Shown here piece after piece: positions 24,429-32,187 of a stretch of DNA of 33,346 nt. The position numbers and the translations under genes were made by a program. The DNA comes from an uncultured Flavobacteriales bacterium (GTDB lineage: Bacteria > Bacteroidota > Bacteroidia > Flavobacteriales_D > Sanyastnellaceae), in assembly GCA_938085105.1 (NCBI GenBank), contig CALKGK010000078.1, forward strand, positions 1 to 33,346, written 5' to 3'. The notes beneath the pieces were generated by a model that saw nothing but the letters and a program-made list of their open reading frames with translations, made no database searches and was not told the origin of the DNA. Within the stretch, counting starts at the first letter, position 1; the number at the start of each line of letters is the position of its first letter.

Positions 24429-25361
24429 ATGAACACTAAAAGAAGTAATATGATCACCAAGAAATTGATCCACCTATCCTTGATTCTTGCTGTATCTGGA
24501 AGCGTCTTTTTAACCTCCTGCGGCGACAGCGGGCAGGGGCACGAAGAGAGTGCTTCACCAGAAATTTCAGTGAACGATCAAGAGGCCCAGGAGAATCCTG
24601 AGCGTAGAGAAGCTGTAAAGCAAATTTTCTACACCATTCCATCACCCATGGAAATGGCATCCTTGATTCGAAAGTCAGGAGCCGATTTCGATAGCAGCAT
24701 CCTCAATCCTACTGAAAAGTCTGAAGAGTACACCTCTGTGGCAAAACAAGCCCTCAACTTGGGAGTGTATGGAGCCGATTTGAGCTATGCGAGCATGTTT
24801 GACCAGCAACAGCAAAGCATTTTGTATTTGTCTGCCGCCCGTGGTCTTGCCAAAAAACTGAACGTCGAAGACGCCATCGATAACAACATTATTGAGCGTG
24901 TTAACGAAAACCGCAACAACCGCGATTCTTTGCTCACCATTGTGAGTGATGCCTACTGGTCTTTGAATGGTTACCTCAAAGAAGGAGAGCGCGAAGAAGT
25001 TTCTGCTTTGGTGATTGTTGGAGGATGGGTTGAAGGACTCTACCTTGCAACAAGCCATGCTACCCCAGACAACGAGGCTTTGAATCAGCGTATTGCTGAA
25101 CAAAAGTATTCTCTGAAAGATCTTATTGCCCTTGTGAGCAGTTATGATAATGCTGAAGATTTAGCTCCAGTGAAGGCGGATTTGATGGAAATTCAAGCCC
25201 TCTTCAATCAAGTGGAAATAAATAAAGAGAAAACTGAAACTTCTAAGGACGAGAGCGGTACAATGGTTATAGGTGGTGCATCTAGCACCAATGTATCTGT
25301 TGCTACCATGGAGAGCATTCAAGCTAAAATTCAAGAAGTACGCAATCAATACATCCAGTAA
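24429..25361 (+). CDS. Uncharacterised lipoprotein, first gene of a two-gene module
   Basis: 310 residues. Type II signal: basic n-region, LIHLSLILAVSGSVFL, and lipobox LTSC, so it is a membrane-anchored lipoprotein. A second in-frame ATG at 24450 would give a shorter, more usual signal. After an acidic linker the mature part is mostly helical and Gln/Glu/Asn-rich; recognisable segments are REAVKQIFYTIPSPMEMASLI, LGVYGADLSYASMFDQQQQ, and EEVSALVIVGGWVEGLYLAT. The last 50 residues look like a Ser/Thr linker and a short helix. I do not recognise a characterised family or catalytic motif. The next gene starts 13 bases after the stop and the pair is bounded by terminators, so both products probably act together in the envelope. 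Confidence 0.8.
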   Translation: MNTKRSNMITKKLIHLSLILAVSGSVFLTSCGDSGQGHEESASPEISVNDQEAQENPERREAVKQIFYTIPSPMEMASLIRKSGADFDSSILNPTEKSEEYTSVAKQALNLGVYGADLSYASMFDQQQQSILYLSAARGLAKKLNVEDAIDNNIIERVNENRNNRDSLLTIVSDAYWSLNGYLKEGEREEVSALVIVGGWVEGLYLATSHATPDNEALNQRIAEQKYSLKDLIALVSSYDNAEDLAPVKADLMEIQALFNQVEINKEKTETSKDESGTMVIGGASSTNVSVATMESIQAKIQEVRNQYIQ

Positions 25362-25374
25362 AAAGAACAGAACG

Positions 25375-25809
25375 ATGAAGTATTTAAAATATATCCTCCC
25401 TATTCTCGTCATGTTGCCATTGGCTGCGTTCAGTCAGTGCAGAAGCTTCACCAAAAAGAAGTGCCTGCCTCAGCTTGAGGGTTACATTCAGAACGACAAC
25501 TTCAACAGTGCCGTTCTTATTCCTGGCGATGAAGCTGAATTACTCCTCACTTTTTATGCCGACAAAGAATACCGTCTTTTGGTATGTGGCCACCCCGTTT
25601 TGGGCGATTTGGAATTCGAGATTCTCGATACCGATGAGGAGCTGATTTACAGCAACAAAGACAACGAAGAAAATAAAAGCTCCTTTGACTTTAAAGTAGC
25701 GAGCACTCAACAACTCATTGTGAGGATTCGTGTACCGGAGTCTGAAACCACTGGCGCACTGATCCATGAAGGATGCGTGTCCGTAATGATTGGTTCCAAA
25801 GAGAGCTAG
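25375..25809 (+). CDS. Uncharacterised small exported protein with four conserved-looking cysteines
   Basis: 144 residues. Signal peptide ILPILVMLPLAAFS with cleavage near residue 20 or 21. The mature part has four cysteines, at Cys22 and Cys30 and in LLVCGHPVLG and HEGCVSVMIG, which could form two disulfides. Cys22 is preceded by Gln, so it is not a lipobox. The region from 40 on is beta-rich (AELLLTFYADKEYRLLVC, LEFEILDTDEELIY, QQLIVRIRVPE) and suggests a small beta-sandwich. An upstream in-frame start at 25273 lies inside the lipoprotein gene and is not supported. It follows the lipoprotein gene by 13 bases and is followed by a terminator. No known function recognised. Confidence 0.8.
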   Translation: MKYLKYILPILVMLPLAAFSQCRSFTKKKCLPQLEGYIQNDNFNSAVLIPGDEAELLLTFYADKEYRLLVCGHPVLGDLEFEILDTDEELIYSNKDNEENKSSFDFKVASTQQLIVRIRVPESETTGALIHEGCVSVMIGSKES

Positions 25810-25827
25810 AACAAATTTATTGACGAT

Positions 25828-25864
25828 AAAAGCCGTTTCTCTTTTGGGAGGAGCGGCTTTTTTT
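25828..25864 (+). terminator. Terminator of the lipoprotein operon
   Basis: AAAAGCCGTTTCTC pairs with GAGGAGCGGCTTTT around a TTTTGG loop, 14 base pairs with two G-T wobbles, ending in a seven-base T-run. It lies 18 bases after the stop. Confidence 0.88.
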
Positions 25865-25927
25865 GTTTCTGGGCCTTACTCAAAAAGAATGGTTAATTTC
25901 ACCGCACCTTAATCAACAAACCACACC

Positions 25928-26884
25928 ATGCGATCATTCTTTTACCTCACCTTCTCCCTCATTCTCCTTTGCTGTGCTCAAACATTGCTTGCGCAGGACA
26001 TCATCACCCTGAAAACAGGTAAAGAAATTAAAGCCAAAGTACTTGAGTTAAACGATCAAGAAATCAAGTATAAGCGCTTCGAGAATCTAGAAGGTCCGCA
26101 ATATGTTCTTCAGTTGTCCAAAGTTTTGAAAATTCGATACGAAAACGGGTTTGAAGAGGTGTTCGATGTGCCTACTAGTCCTGAGGAACCTATGGTCGTT
26201 TCGGATGGACAAATCGAACCTTTGCCTTTTCTCGCACCTCAAATTGAAATTGACGCTGGTATTGGCTTACCTCTTGGAAATTTTGCCCTCACTTCGGGTG
26301 AAGATGCAGGTTTCGCTCGCTTGGGTTTTTACACCAATTTATCAGGAACCCTTCCCATTAGTCGTAGTATTGGAGTGAACTTCATGGTCAGCTACCACTC
26401 CAATGCACTCGATCGAGGAGATTTCCAGAACTCGTTTTTTTCAGGCTTAACGGCCGATTTTAAATCGAGCACTGTGAATGGTGACTACAATAGTTTCAGT
26501 TTCATGCCCGGTATCAGTTACCAAGGGAGCTACCAACGTTTATTCGTGAGAACCGGACTGAATTTGGGTTTGAATGCCCTAACCGTTCCCGACTACAATT
26601 TCTCTTGGGTTTTACCTCAAACAGTGATTACAACGAGGTATGAATATCGCCCTCAAACTTCGATTGGCTTCTCAGCCATGGCTGGGGTGAAGTTGCTTTA
26701 TCCACTTTCAAAAGGGCACCTGAGCTTCAACCTCAACACCCTTTTTAGAGCCAATACAGTGACCTATGATGTCAAAAACATCGTTGGCACCTTCAATTTT
26801 TCCGAAACCGTAGAATCCACCAAAAACGTAGATTCCAATGCAATCATTTTGGGCATCGGTGCGGGGTATTGTTTCTTGTTTTAG
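25928..26884 (+). CDS. Probable outer-membrane beta-barrel protein
   Basis: 318 residues. Signal peptide FSLILLCCAQTLLAQ (cleavage near residue 22). Residues 23-75 form a small domain with DIITLKTGKEIKAKVLE and YKRFENLEGPQYVL, seen in other Bacteroidota exported proteins of unknown function. From about residue 95 the sequence alternates hydrophobic and polar residues in likely beta strands (IEIDAGIGLPLGNF, ARLGFYTNLSGTLP, GVNFMVSYHSNA, SFMPGISYQGSYQRLFV, GVKLLYPLSKGHLSF) and ends in a strand with terminal Phe (IILGIGAGYCFLF), the usual C-terminal signal for outer-membrane barrel insertion. Substrate unknown. Its TAG stop overlaps the TAA stop of the convergent regulator gene. Confidence 0.75.
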   Translation: MRSFFYLTFSLILLCCAQTLLAQDIITLKTGKEIKAKVLELNDQEIKYKRFENLEGPQYVLQLSKVLKIRYENGFEEVFDVPTSPEEPMVVSDGQIEPLPFLAPQIEIDAGIGLPLGNFALTSGEDAGFARLGFYTNLSGTLPISRSIGVNFMVSYHSNALDRGDFQNSFFSGLTADFKSSTVNGDYNSFSFMPGISYQGSYQRLFVRTGLNLGLNALTVPDYNFSWVLPQTVITTRYEYRPQTSIGFSAMAGVKLLYPLSKGHLSFNLNTLFRANTVTYDVKNIVGTFNFSETVESTKNVDSNAIILGIGAGYCFLF

Positions 26885-27303
26885 TTCGTCCCCATTTTTT
26901 GAGACAGAAGTTCTGAAAGCAGTTCAATTTGCTGCCGGAGGAAACGGGTTTCTTCTTGAAGGTATTTGATCTGATCAACATAGACTTGCAGCATTCGATG
27001 CTCGTTCGCTTCTAATCGTGCGTCTTCTTCCGAGTCCCAAGGAAAGATGTCCAATGAAATGAGGTGAACTGTTTTTACTTGGAAAATTTCAGCTAAAGCT
27101 TCCAATTTGTTGAACGATAAATCAGTATCACCACGCTCAATCTTGCTGTAAGCACGTTGGGAAATTCCCAATTGCGCAGAAACATACTCTTGAGAATATT
27201 CACGAATTTCCCTCAATATTCGAATCTTGCTACCAATGGAGTTCAAAGCAGTTAGGTTTTGCGGTAAGAAAGATAAAATACTCTGGAACCATTGATCTAC
27301 CAC
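26881..27303 (-). CDS. Xre-family helix-turn-helix regulator with C-terminal coiled coil
   Basis: 140 residues from a GTG at 27303. The helix-turn-helix (about 23-76) has IRILREIREYSQEYVSAQLG followed by ISQRAYSKIERGDTDLSFNKLEALAEIF, a standard Xre/HTH_3 pattern. Residues 98-137 (HRMLQVYVDQIKYLQEETRFL and further heptads) form a coiled coil that could dimerise it. The true start is uncertain: a TTG at 27246 would begin with NSIGSKIRILRE, typical of such regulators, and a TATCTTTC promoter-like box lies shortly upstream of it. It diverges from the CTDP lipoprotein gene and converges on the beta-barrel gene; either could be a target, but no operator is evident. Confidence 0.85.
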   Translation of the reverse strand: MVDQWFQSILSFLPQNLTALNSIGSKIRILREIREYSQEYVSAQLGISQRAYSKIERGDTDLSFNKLEALAEIFQVKTVHLISLDIFPWDSEEDARLEANEHRMLQVYVDQIKYLQEETRFLRQQIELLSELLSQKMGTN

Positions 27304-27471
27304 GAACTAAACAAGAACTTCAGATCAGATGATTGGGTCTAAAATAAGCCTCTTTTTTCGGAAAATGCTGCGTAAAATACTCACTTTGAAGTTTTTACTT
27401 GGAATTTAATTTAGAACGAGGTGTTACATCACAGCATATTCTAAATTTTGGAGATTTGTTCTTCGCTTGCC

Positions 27472-27501
27472 TTTGAGCGCATTCATTAACCTTTAACTTT
27501 T
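27472..27501 (+). promoter_or_regulatory. Candidate promoter of the CTDP-motif lipoprotein
   Basis: TTTG (27472-27475), 18 bases, then TAACTTTT (27494-27501), five of six defined -7 positions. It ends four bases before the ATG, the same spacing as the purD promoter, again implying a leaderless transcript. The upstream intergenic region is 202 bases and shows no other strong element. Confidence 0.4.
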
Positions 27502-27505
27502 CACG

Positions 27506-27952
27506 ATGAAAAAGCTTAACTCATTATTATTCCTCGCCCTGACGGCTATTCTCATCTCATTCACTTCTTGCAAAAAGGAAGAAGGATGCACTGATCCTAA
27601 TGCTACATCATACGACTCAGAAGCCGAAGTGGATGATGGCTCTTGTACTTACCAAGGAGAGGTTGTTTTCTGGTATGGACAATCCACCTCTGAAGGAATG
27701 ATCGATTTTGATTCCAACAGTTTGACCTTCTATGTAGACGGCGCAGTCGTTGGTTCGACATCATCATCTGTTTACTGGACCTCAGCCCCAGATTGTGGTG
27801 ATAACGCCTCGATTACCGTTACTGAAAATTTAGGAAACGTAAAATCACGTAGCCTCACTTATAGTGTTGAAGACCAAGATGGCTATGTCCTTTGGAGCGA
27901 TATTGCCAACTTCGAAGCCAATTCTTGCCAAGAGATTGAACTGGTGTGGTAA
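27506..27952 (+). CDS. Small lipoprotein with a CTDP...DDGSC motif
   Basis: 148 residues. Type II signal (SLLFLALTAILISFTSC, lipobox FTSC) makes it a membrane-anchored lipoprotein. Immediately after it, EEGCTDPNATSYDSEAEVDD and then GSCTY is the C-T-D-P-x-A-x-x-Y...D-D-G-S-C motif, a short acidic two-cysteine element common as single or repeated copies in Bacteroidota surface proteins. The rest is beta-rich with two more cysteines near the C-terminal half (APDCGDN, NSCQEIELVW). Ligand unknown; metal binding by the acidic loop is plausible but not shown. It is a single gene between a promoter-like site and a strong terminator, divergent from the Xre regulator. Confidence 0.8.
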   Translation: MKKLNSLLFLALTAILISFTSCKKEEGCTDPNATSYDSEAEVDDGSCTYQGEVVFWYGQSTSEGMIDFDSNSLTFYVDGAVVGSTSSSVYWTSAPDCGDNASITVTENLGNVKSRSLTYSVEDQDGYVLWSDIANFEANSCQEIELVW

Positions 27953-27978
27953 GATGTAACGACACTCATTTCCAAAAC

Positions 27979-28008
27979 AAAAAATCCCGCTTTGAAGCGG
28001 GATTTTTT
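27979..28008. terminator. Bidirectional terminator between two convergent genes
   Basis: AAAAAATCCCGC pairs perfectly with GCGGGATTTTTT around a six-base TTTGAA loop. A-runs on the left and T-runs on the right let it work on both strands, ending the CTDP lipoprotein (stop 27952) and the protease gene (stop 28034). Confidence 0.9.
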
Positions 28009-28033
28009 GTTGTCCATATTTTCTCATGCTGAT

Positions 28034-30112
28034 CTATTCCAAAATCAAGCGCTTGCTCACGCGTTTTCCATCCATCTCCATCACCACGAAATAAAGTCCG
28101 GATGAAAGTGCACTGCCGTCCAAATCCCACTGATGAGACCCTACAGGCAAAGCGTTATTATAAATCTGGGTTACCACTCTTCCGGTGGCATCTGTGAGGT
28201 AAATCAATGCATCGTTCACCGCACTTTGATTTTCAAATTTCAAGCTCGTTCTTCCTTCTGAGGGGTTGGGGAACAATACAATGCTGTTTTCCAAAGACTC
28301 AATGTCGTTCACATCCACCGTATTCACGTAAATGTTGATGTCGTCTAAGTAGAAATTATTTCCTCCCCGACCTTCAAAATAAAATTTAAAGCGAAGGTTA
28401 TCGGTAAGGTCTTCCAAGTCGTCAAAAAAGATCGTGTTGGTAACCCACTCATCAGCATCCGGAACAAAATTTCCGTTGGTTGGACTAGTTGTTGGCAGGT
28501 CGCTATAGCCACGGTGTTGTTTTCTGAGTGTCCAAGTCTCGCCGCAATCGGAAGAGAAGTAAATTCGGAAACGATCATCGGTTTCATTGAATTTGCTCGC
28601 ATAGGCCCAAGAGTACTCCAAAGCCACAACGGAAGCCGATGTACCGTTAAATGTGCGCGTCATGAGCTCGTCGATATTAAATTCGACGTTGTTGTTTCTG
28701 TTTTCTAAACGAAGCGAACGCGATCCTGTTTGAGCAGCCAAAGTGCTCACTTCAAAAGTCATGTCGTCTGCTGGGTTGTTGACGAAATACAAGTCTGTTC
28801 CAAGTCCATTCTCAAAACCTTCCACAAAAGGAAAATCTTGTTCTGCTTGGTCCAAGACCAGCAAGAATTCTTCTTTGGTTTCCTCTACCGTTTCAAATCC
28901 ATTTCCTGTATTCAGGGTAATGGTGTACAAGCCTGGCTCTGTAAACACATGAACTGGATTTTGATGTACTTCTACATCTTCACCAACGATGGTTGTTCCA
29001 TCTCCCAAATCCCAGGTCCAAGAATTATTCCCATTGAACGATTGATCCATGAACTGCACTTCTTCACCAACACAAACCACTCGTCGGTTCACATCAAAAT
29101 CTGCAGCACAAAGCACCGGTTCTTCGTCAAACACTCCAGTATCAATCAAGTTTTGTGTGGTCCACAACTCGTTTCGATCTGCCACTCCGCTGTAAGCTGC
29201 GGCTCTCATTCGGGTGCGTTGATCTTGGGTGAACATTCGAGAACAGTACGAATATTCCATATAGTTCTGAACGTTATCTAGAGAACCGCAAGACTCTCCA
29301 TCCAAGTTGCAGGTGGTCCAACCAATGGTAAGCGGTGTATCATCTACTCCATCATCATCAAAGCAATTGTTTTCTACTGCCGGTTCGTTGGTTCCTCCCC
29401 AAAGGTGACGAAGATTGAGCCAGTGTCCAATTTCGTGTGTCAAGGTTCTCGAACGGGTAACGGAACTCGTTCCAATGGACCCTGTATAGTTGTGAAGAAG
29501 TACAATTCCATCCTGATCTTGCAACCATCCATTGTTTACAGATCCTGGCAAATAGGTATAACCTGCAGCTCCGCCTGCATCCTTACACACCCAAACATTC
29601 ATGTACATGTCCCGAGGCCAAAAAATGAGGTCTTTCATTTGTGATCCACCTTCATTGGTAAGCGGACTAAATATGCGATTGATCCCTTTCGTACAATTGC
29701 CTTCAGGATCGCGCTGTGCTAAACGAAATTCGATATTGATGTCTGCAATGAGATCAACAAACTCATCCACCACTTGCAAGGTATCTGGGTTTTGCTTTCT
29801 AAAATCTCGGTTCACGATGCGCAGGCAATCGAGTACCTGTTCATCGCTAATGTTTTCAGCCCCCCCTTCATGGATGATATGAAAGACAACAGGAATAATG
29901 AGGGTTTCTTCTCCCCCACCTCTTTCCTGAGCAAAAGCACGTGTTTCTTCTTCCAGTTGTTCATGGGCTTCCTGCGCCTCACGTTGTAATTCCGGGAAAT
30001 GTCTAAAGAGCTTTTCTGTTTGCTCTGTTTGTCCGCAATACTTAACATCTTGGGCGAATGCCGCAGAAAGACAAAAAGTACACAACACGAAAGTCAGGAT
30101 TTTATTCATCAT
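28034..30112 (-). CDS. M43 (pappalysin-like) zinc metalloprotease with PKD and T9SS type A domains
   Basis: 692 residues from the ATG at 30112, directly before a signal peptide (ILTFVLCTFCLSAAFAQ). A prodomain-like helical stretch (20-70) precedes the catalytic domain (about 75-300), which has VVFHIIHEGG, the extended zinc motif HEIGHWLNLRH (His226, Glu227, His230, His236) and the Met-turn NYMEYSYC. Next come a PKD domain (about 336-420), a MAM/choice-of-anchor-J-like domain (about 428-600, EGFENGLGTDLYF, FYLDDINIYV), and a T9SS type A domain (605-692, IVLFPNPSEGRT and SSGLYFVVMEMDGKRVSKRLI). It is predicted to be secreted and surface-anchored and to cut proteins outside the cell. An in-frame start at 30151 is less likely. 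Confidence 0.93.
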   Translation of the reverse strand: MMNKILTFVLCTFCLSAAFAQDVKYCGQTEQTEKLFRHFPELQREAQEAHEQLEEETRAFAQERGGGEETLIIPVVFHIIHEGGAENISDEQVLDCLRIVNRDFRKQNPDTLQVVDEFVDLIADINIEFRLAQRDPEGNCTKGINRIFSPLTNEGGSQMKDLIFWPRDMYMNVWVCKDAGGAAGYTYLPGSVNNGWLQDQDGIVLLHNYTGSIGTSSVTRSRTLTHEIGHWLNLRHLWGGTNEPAVENNCFDDDGVDDTPLTIGWTTCNLDGESCGSLDNVQNYMEYSYCSRMFTQDQRTRMRAAAYSGVADRNELWTTQNLIDTGVFDEEPVLCAADFDVNRRVVCVGEEVQFMDQSFNGNNSWTWDLGDGTTIVGEDVEVHQNPVHVFTEPGLYTITLNTGNGFETVEETKEEFLLVLDQAEQDFPFVEGFENGLGTDLYFVNNPADDMTFEVSTLAAQTGSRSLRLENRNNNVEFNIDELMTRTFNGTSASVVALEYSWAYASKFNETDDRFRIYFSSDCGETWTLRKQHRGYSDLPTTSPTNGNFVPDADEWVTNTIFFDDLEDLTDNLRFKFYFEGRGGNNFYLDDINIYVNTVDVNDIESLENSIVLFPNPSEGRTSLKFENQSAVNDALIYLTDATGRVVTQIYNNALPVGSHQWDLDGSALSSGLYFVVMEMDGKRVSKRLILE

Positions 30113-30286
30113 CTTCTTCAAAGGTTCTTGCAAGCCGTGAAAATAGCTCACAATTATTACAATTCTAGATCAAAACACCCTAACACTAGGGTTTCTATGC
30201 CTTGGGCATCATCGTGTTCAAAGACTTCATTTCAAGCTTCTCGAAACACTAGCATTGAAACAATGATCTTCCTTTGATGTTTCAAA

Positions 30287-30319
30287 TTTGCAAGTTCGTA
30301 GCTTGCTGACTTATCTTCA
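30287..30319 (+). promoter_or_regulatory. Weak candidate promoter of the choice-of-anchor-B gene
   Basis: TTTG (30287-30290), 21 bases, then TATCTTCA (30312-30319), four of six defined -7 positions. It ends four bases before the ATG at 30324, repeating the close spacing seen before purD. Confidence 0.25.
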
Positions 30320-30323
30320 TCCC

Positions 30324-31688
30324 ATGTTTCGTAGATCCTTTTTCTTCCTATTCCTGAGCACTTTGCTTGGCGTTTTTTCCACTCAAGCATTGCACTCGCA
30401 ATACTCCCAGGGTGTGCGATTGCTCTCGGTTTGGGACAGTGAAGCCCCTGTTCTTAATGGAAGTATGGCGAAGTACAATGATGTTTGGGCCTTTGAATGG
30501 GGGGGAGAAGAATATGCAGTGATCGGAAGCACCATAGGAACCCACATCGTTCATCTCAAAGCCAACAATGCCAACGAGGAAGTGGGTTACATTCAAGGTG
30601 GAGCTAGCGGAAATTGGATCGTTCACCGCGATTTTGACTTTCATCAAGGATTCCTATACAGTGTTTGCGACCAAGAACCCAGTTGGCTTCAGGTGATCGA
30701 TTGCCGCAACTTGCCCCACAGCATTGAATTGATTGAAAATGACAACCACTACTTTACAACAGCGCACAATTTATACTGCGACCAAGCCAGTGGGAAGCTA
30801 TACGCCAGTGGGTCTTCTGGACACGCCATGAGTGTGATGGACGTGGGAACCAATCCCGCTCAACCTACCCTTCTTGCTCATTTTGACGTGCTCAATTATG
30901 TTCACGATTGTTACGTTCAGAACGACACCGCGTACTTGCATGCTGCACAACAAGGCTTCTATATTTTTGATTTCAGTGACCCCGCCAACCCACAAGCTTT
31001 GGGATCTTTGGAAGATTACCCAGAAAAGGGCTACAATCATTCCGGCTGGTTGAGTGAAGATGGTCAACACTACATCTTCACCGATGAAACACCGGGCATG
31101 CGTATGAAAATGTGTGATGTGAGCGACTTTTCAGACATTCAAGTTCTCGATCTCTTTTGGAGCTATAGCGATCCTCAAACGATGGTCCACAACGTCATGA
31201 TCAAAGATAATTTGGCCTACGTTTCTCATTATTTTGATGGCTTGGAAATCTATGACATCTCAGATCCTGAAGATGTGCAGCGTGTAGCTTGGTACGATAC
31301 TTTTCGAGATGAGAACGTATCAGGAAGAGGTGCTTGGGGTATTCATGCCCTGCTTCCTTCAGGAAAAATCTTGATCTCCGATCGACAAACGGGACTCTAT
31401 GTTTTTCAGCTTGAGGAAGACTATTTCTACCCGAGAGGAGCCGAAATCAATATTGCTGGGAATCCTGGCGACGGCATGCTTGTGGTGAGCTTAGCTGAAT
31501 TTGATTTCAAAGAAGCCCGTTTCGAAGTGATTGATGCTCGGGGAAGGTTGGTTCGTTCTTCTGGCGGACCCATTCTTCAGAGCAAACACATTGATATTGA
31601 TCTTCGCCAAGAAGCGGAAGGCATCTATTACATCAAGGTGTTTGTGGATGGAAGCTTGCACCAAGGAAGGTATTGTTTGGTTCGTTAA
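30324..31688 (+). CDS. Choice-of-anchor B family secreted protein with T9SS-like C-terminus
   Basis: 454 residues from the ATG at 30324; a TTG at 30288 would precede the signal needlessly. Signal peptide FFFLFLSTLLGVFSTQA. The body (about 35-365) carries LVIVD-like beta-propeller repeats typical of choice-of-anchor B proteins: YAVIGSTIGTHIVHL, LYSVCDQEPSWLQVIDC, GHAMSVMDVG, QGFYIFDFSDPANPQALG, GLEIYDISDPEDVQRV and TGLYVFQLEE. The last 80 residues (EINIAGNPGDGMLVVSLAEF, RFEVIDARGRLV, EGIYYIKVF) resemble a T9SS type A sorting domain, so it is probably surface-displayed. Function unknown; propellers of this kind usually bind partners rather than catalyse. Convergent with the broken lipoprotein gene. 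Confidence 0.82.
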   Translation: MFRRSFFFLFLSTLLGVFSTQALHSQYSQGVRLLSVWDSEAPVLNGSMAKYNDVWAFEWGGEEYAVIGSTIGTHIVHLKANNANEEVGYIQGGASGNWIVHRDFDFHQGFLYSVCDQEPSWLQVIDCRNLPHSIELIENDNHYFTTAHNLYCDQASGKLYASGSSGHAMSVMDVGTNPAQPTLLAHFDVLNYVHDCYVQNDTAYLHAAQQGFYIFDFSDPANPQALGSLEDYPEKGYNHSGWLSEDGQHYIFTDETPGMRMKMCDVSDFSDIQVLDLFWSYSDPQTMVHNVMIKDNLAYVSHYFDGLEIYDISDPEDVQRVAWYDTFRDENVSGRGAWGIHALLPSGKILISDRQTGLYVFQLEEDYFYPRGAEINIAGNPGDGMLVVSLAEFDFKEARFEVIDARGRLVRSSGGPILQSKHIDIDLRQEAEGIYYIKVFVDGSLHQGRYCLVR

Positions 31689-31692
31689 TGAA

Positions 31693-32020
31693 CTAGTATG
31701 CAAAGGCAATACTGGCGTTGTTCAGGTTTAAAAGTAATGGCTCTTCCATGGGGTTCTGTGTATTGAAAAGTTCTACCTGAGCGTTAAAAGTGATTCTCTT
31801 TGTGGCTTGATTGTTTTCGTTATTCTCATAGTCACTTACTTCGAGCACATCAAAGAAAGAAAGCGCAGATGGAGCTTCAGGAAAGCAGGAATCCGTGCTT
31901 TTGTAGGTTGTTCCGTCCGCATCAGTAAATTCTATGATCAAGCTCGTCGTATTTTCGAGGCCAAGGGATGAACTAATTTCCGGACTTGAGCAGCACTACT
32001 ACTTTTTTAAAATAATTCAT
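31693..32020 (-). pseudogene. Probable lipoprotein gene broken near its 5' end
   Basis: An ATG at 32020 opens a short frame MNYFKKVVVLL, like the start of a lipoprotein signal, but it stops after 15 codons. A second frame, open from about 31994 after two adjacent TAG codons, reads CCSSPEISSSLGLENTTSLI and continues for about 100 residues to a proper stop at 31693. It has the Asp/Asn-rich composition and the ITFNAQVELFNTQNP and LLNLNNASIAFAY end of small Bacteroidota lipoproteins. Joining the two frames would need a shift, and the hydrophobic core is too short, so a small deletion in the signal region is the simplest reading. A functional protein starting at the TTG at 31941 (82 residues, no signal) cannot be excluded, nor can a sequencing error. 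Confidence 0.45.
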
Positions 32021-32136
32021 AAACGTTGGTTTTAAAATTTTTGCATTCCTTAGACCATACGTGCCTGCGTTCATTTTCCTTGGAAAATAGTTGAAAATAA
32101 TTTTCGAAGCATTGGATAATAGCACTTTACAGAATG

Positions 32137-32165
32137 AAAAAGCTCAGCTTGATGGGCTGAGCTTT
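32137..32165 (-). terminator. Terminator after the T9SS type B cargo gene
   Basis: AAAGCTCAGC (32139-32148) pairs perfectly with GCTGAGCTTT (32156-32165) around a seven-base loop. On the minus strand it ends in TTTTT. It lies 23 bases after the stop of the gene at 32188. Confidence 0.82.
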
Positions 32166-32187
32166 AAACTGTGTTCACATCTGATTC

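Noticed and set aside
28730-29281. Plus-strand frame of 183 codons inside the M43 protease gene
   Set aside because: Antisense shadow of PKD and protease coding sequence, without signal peptide or motif.
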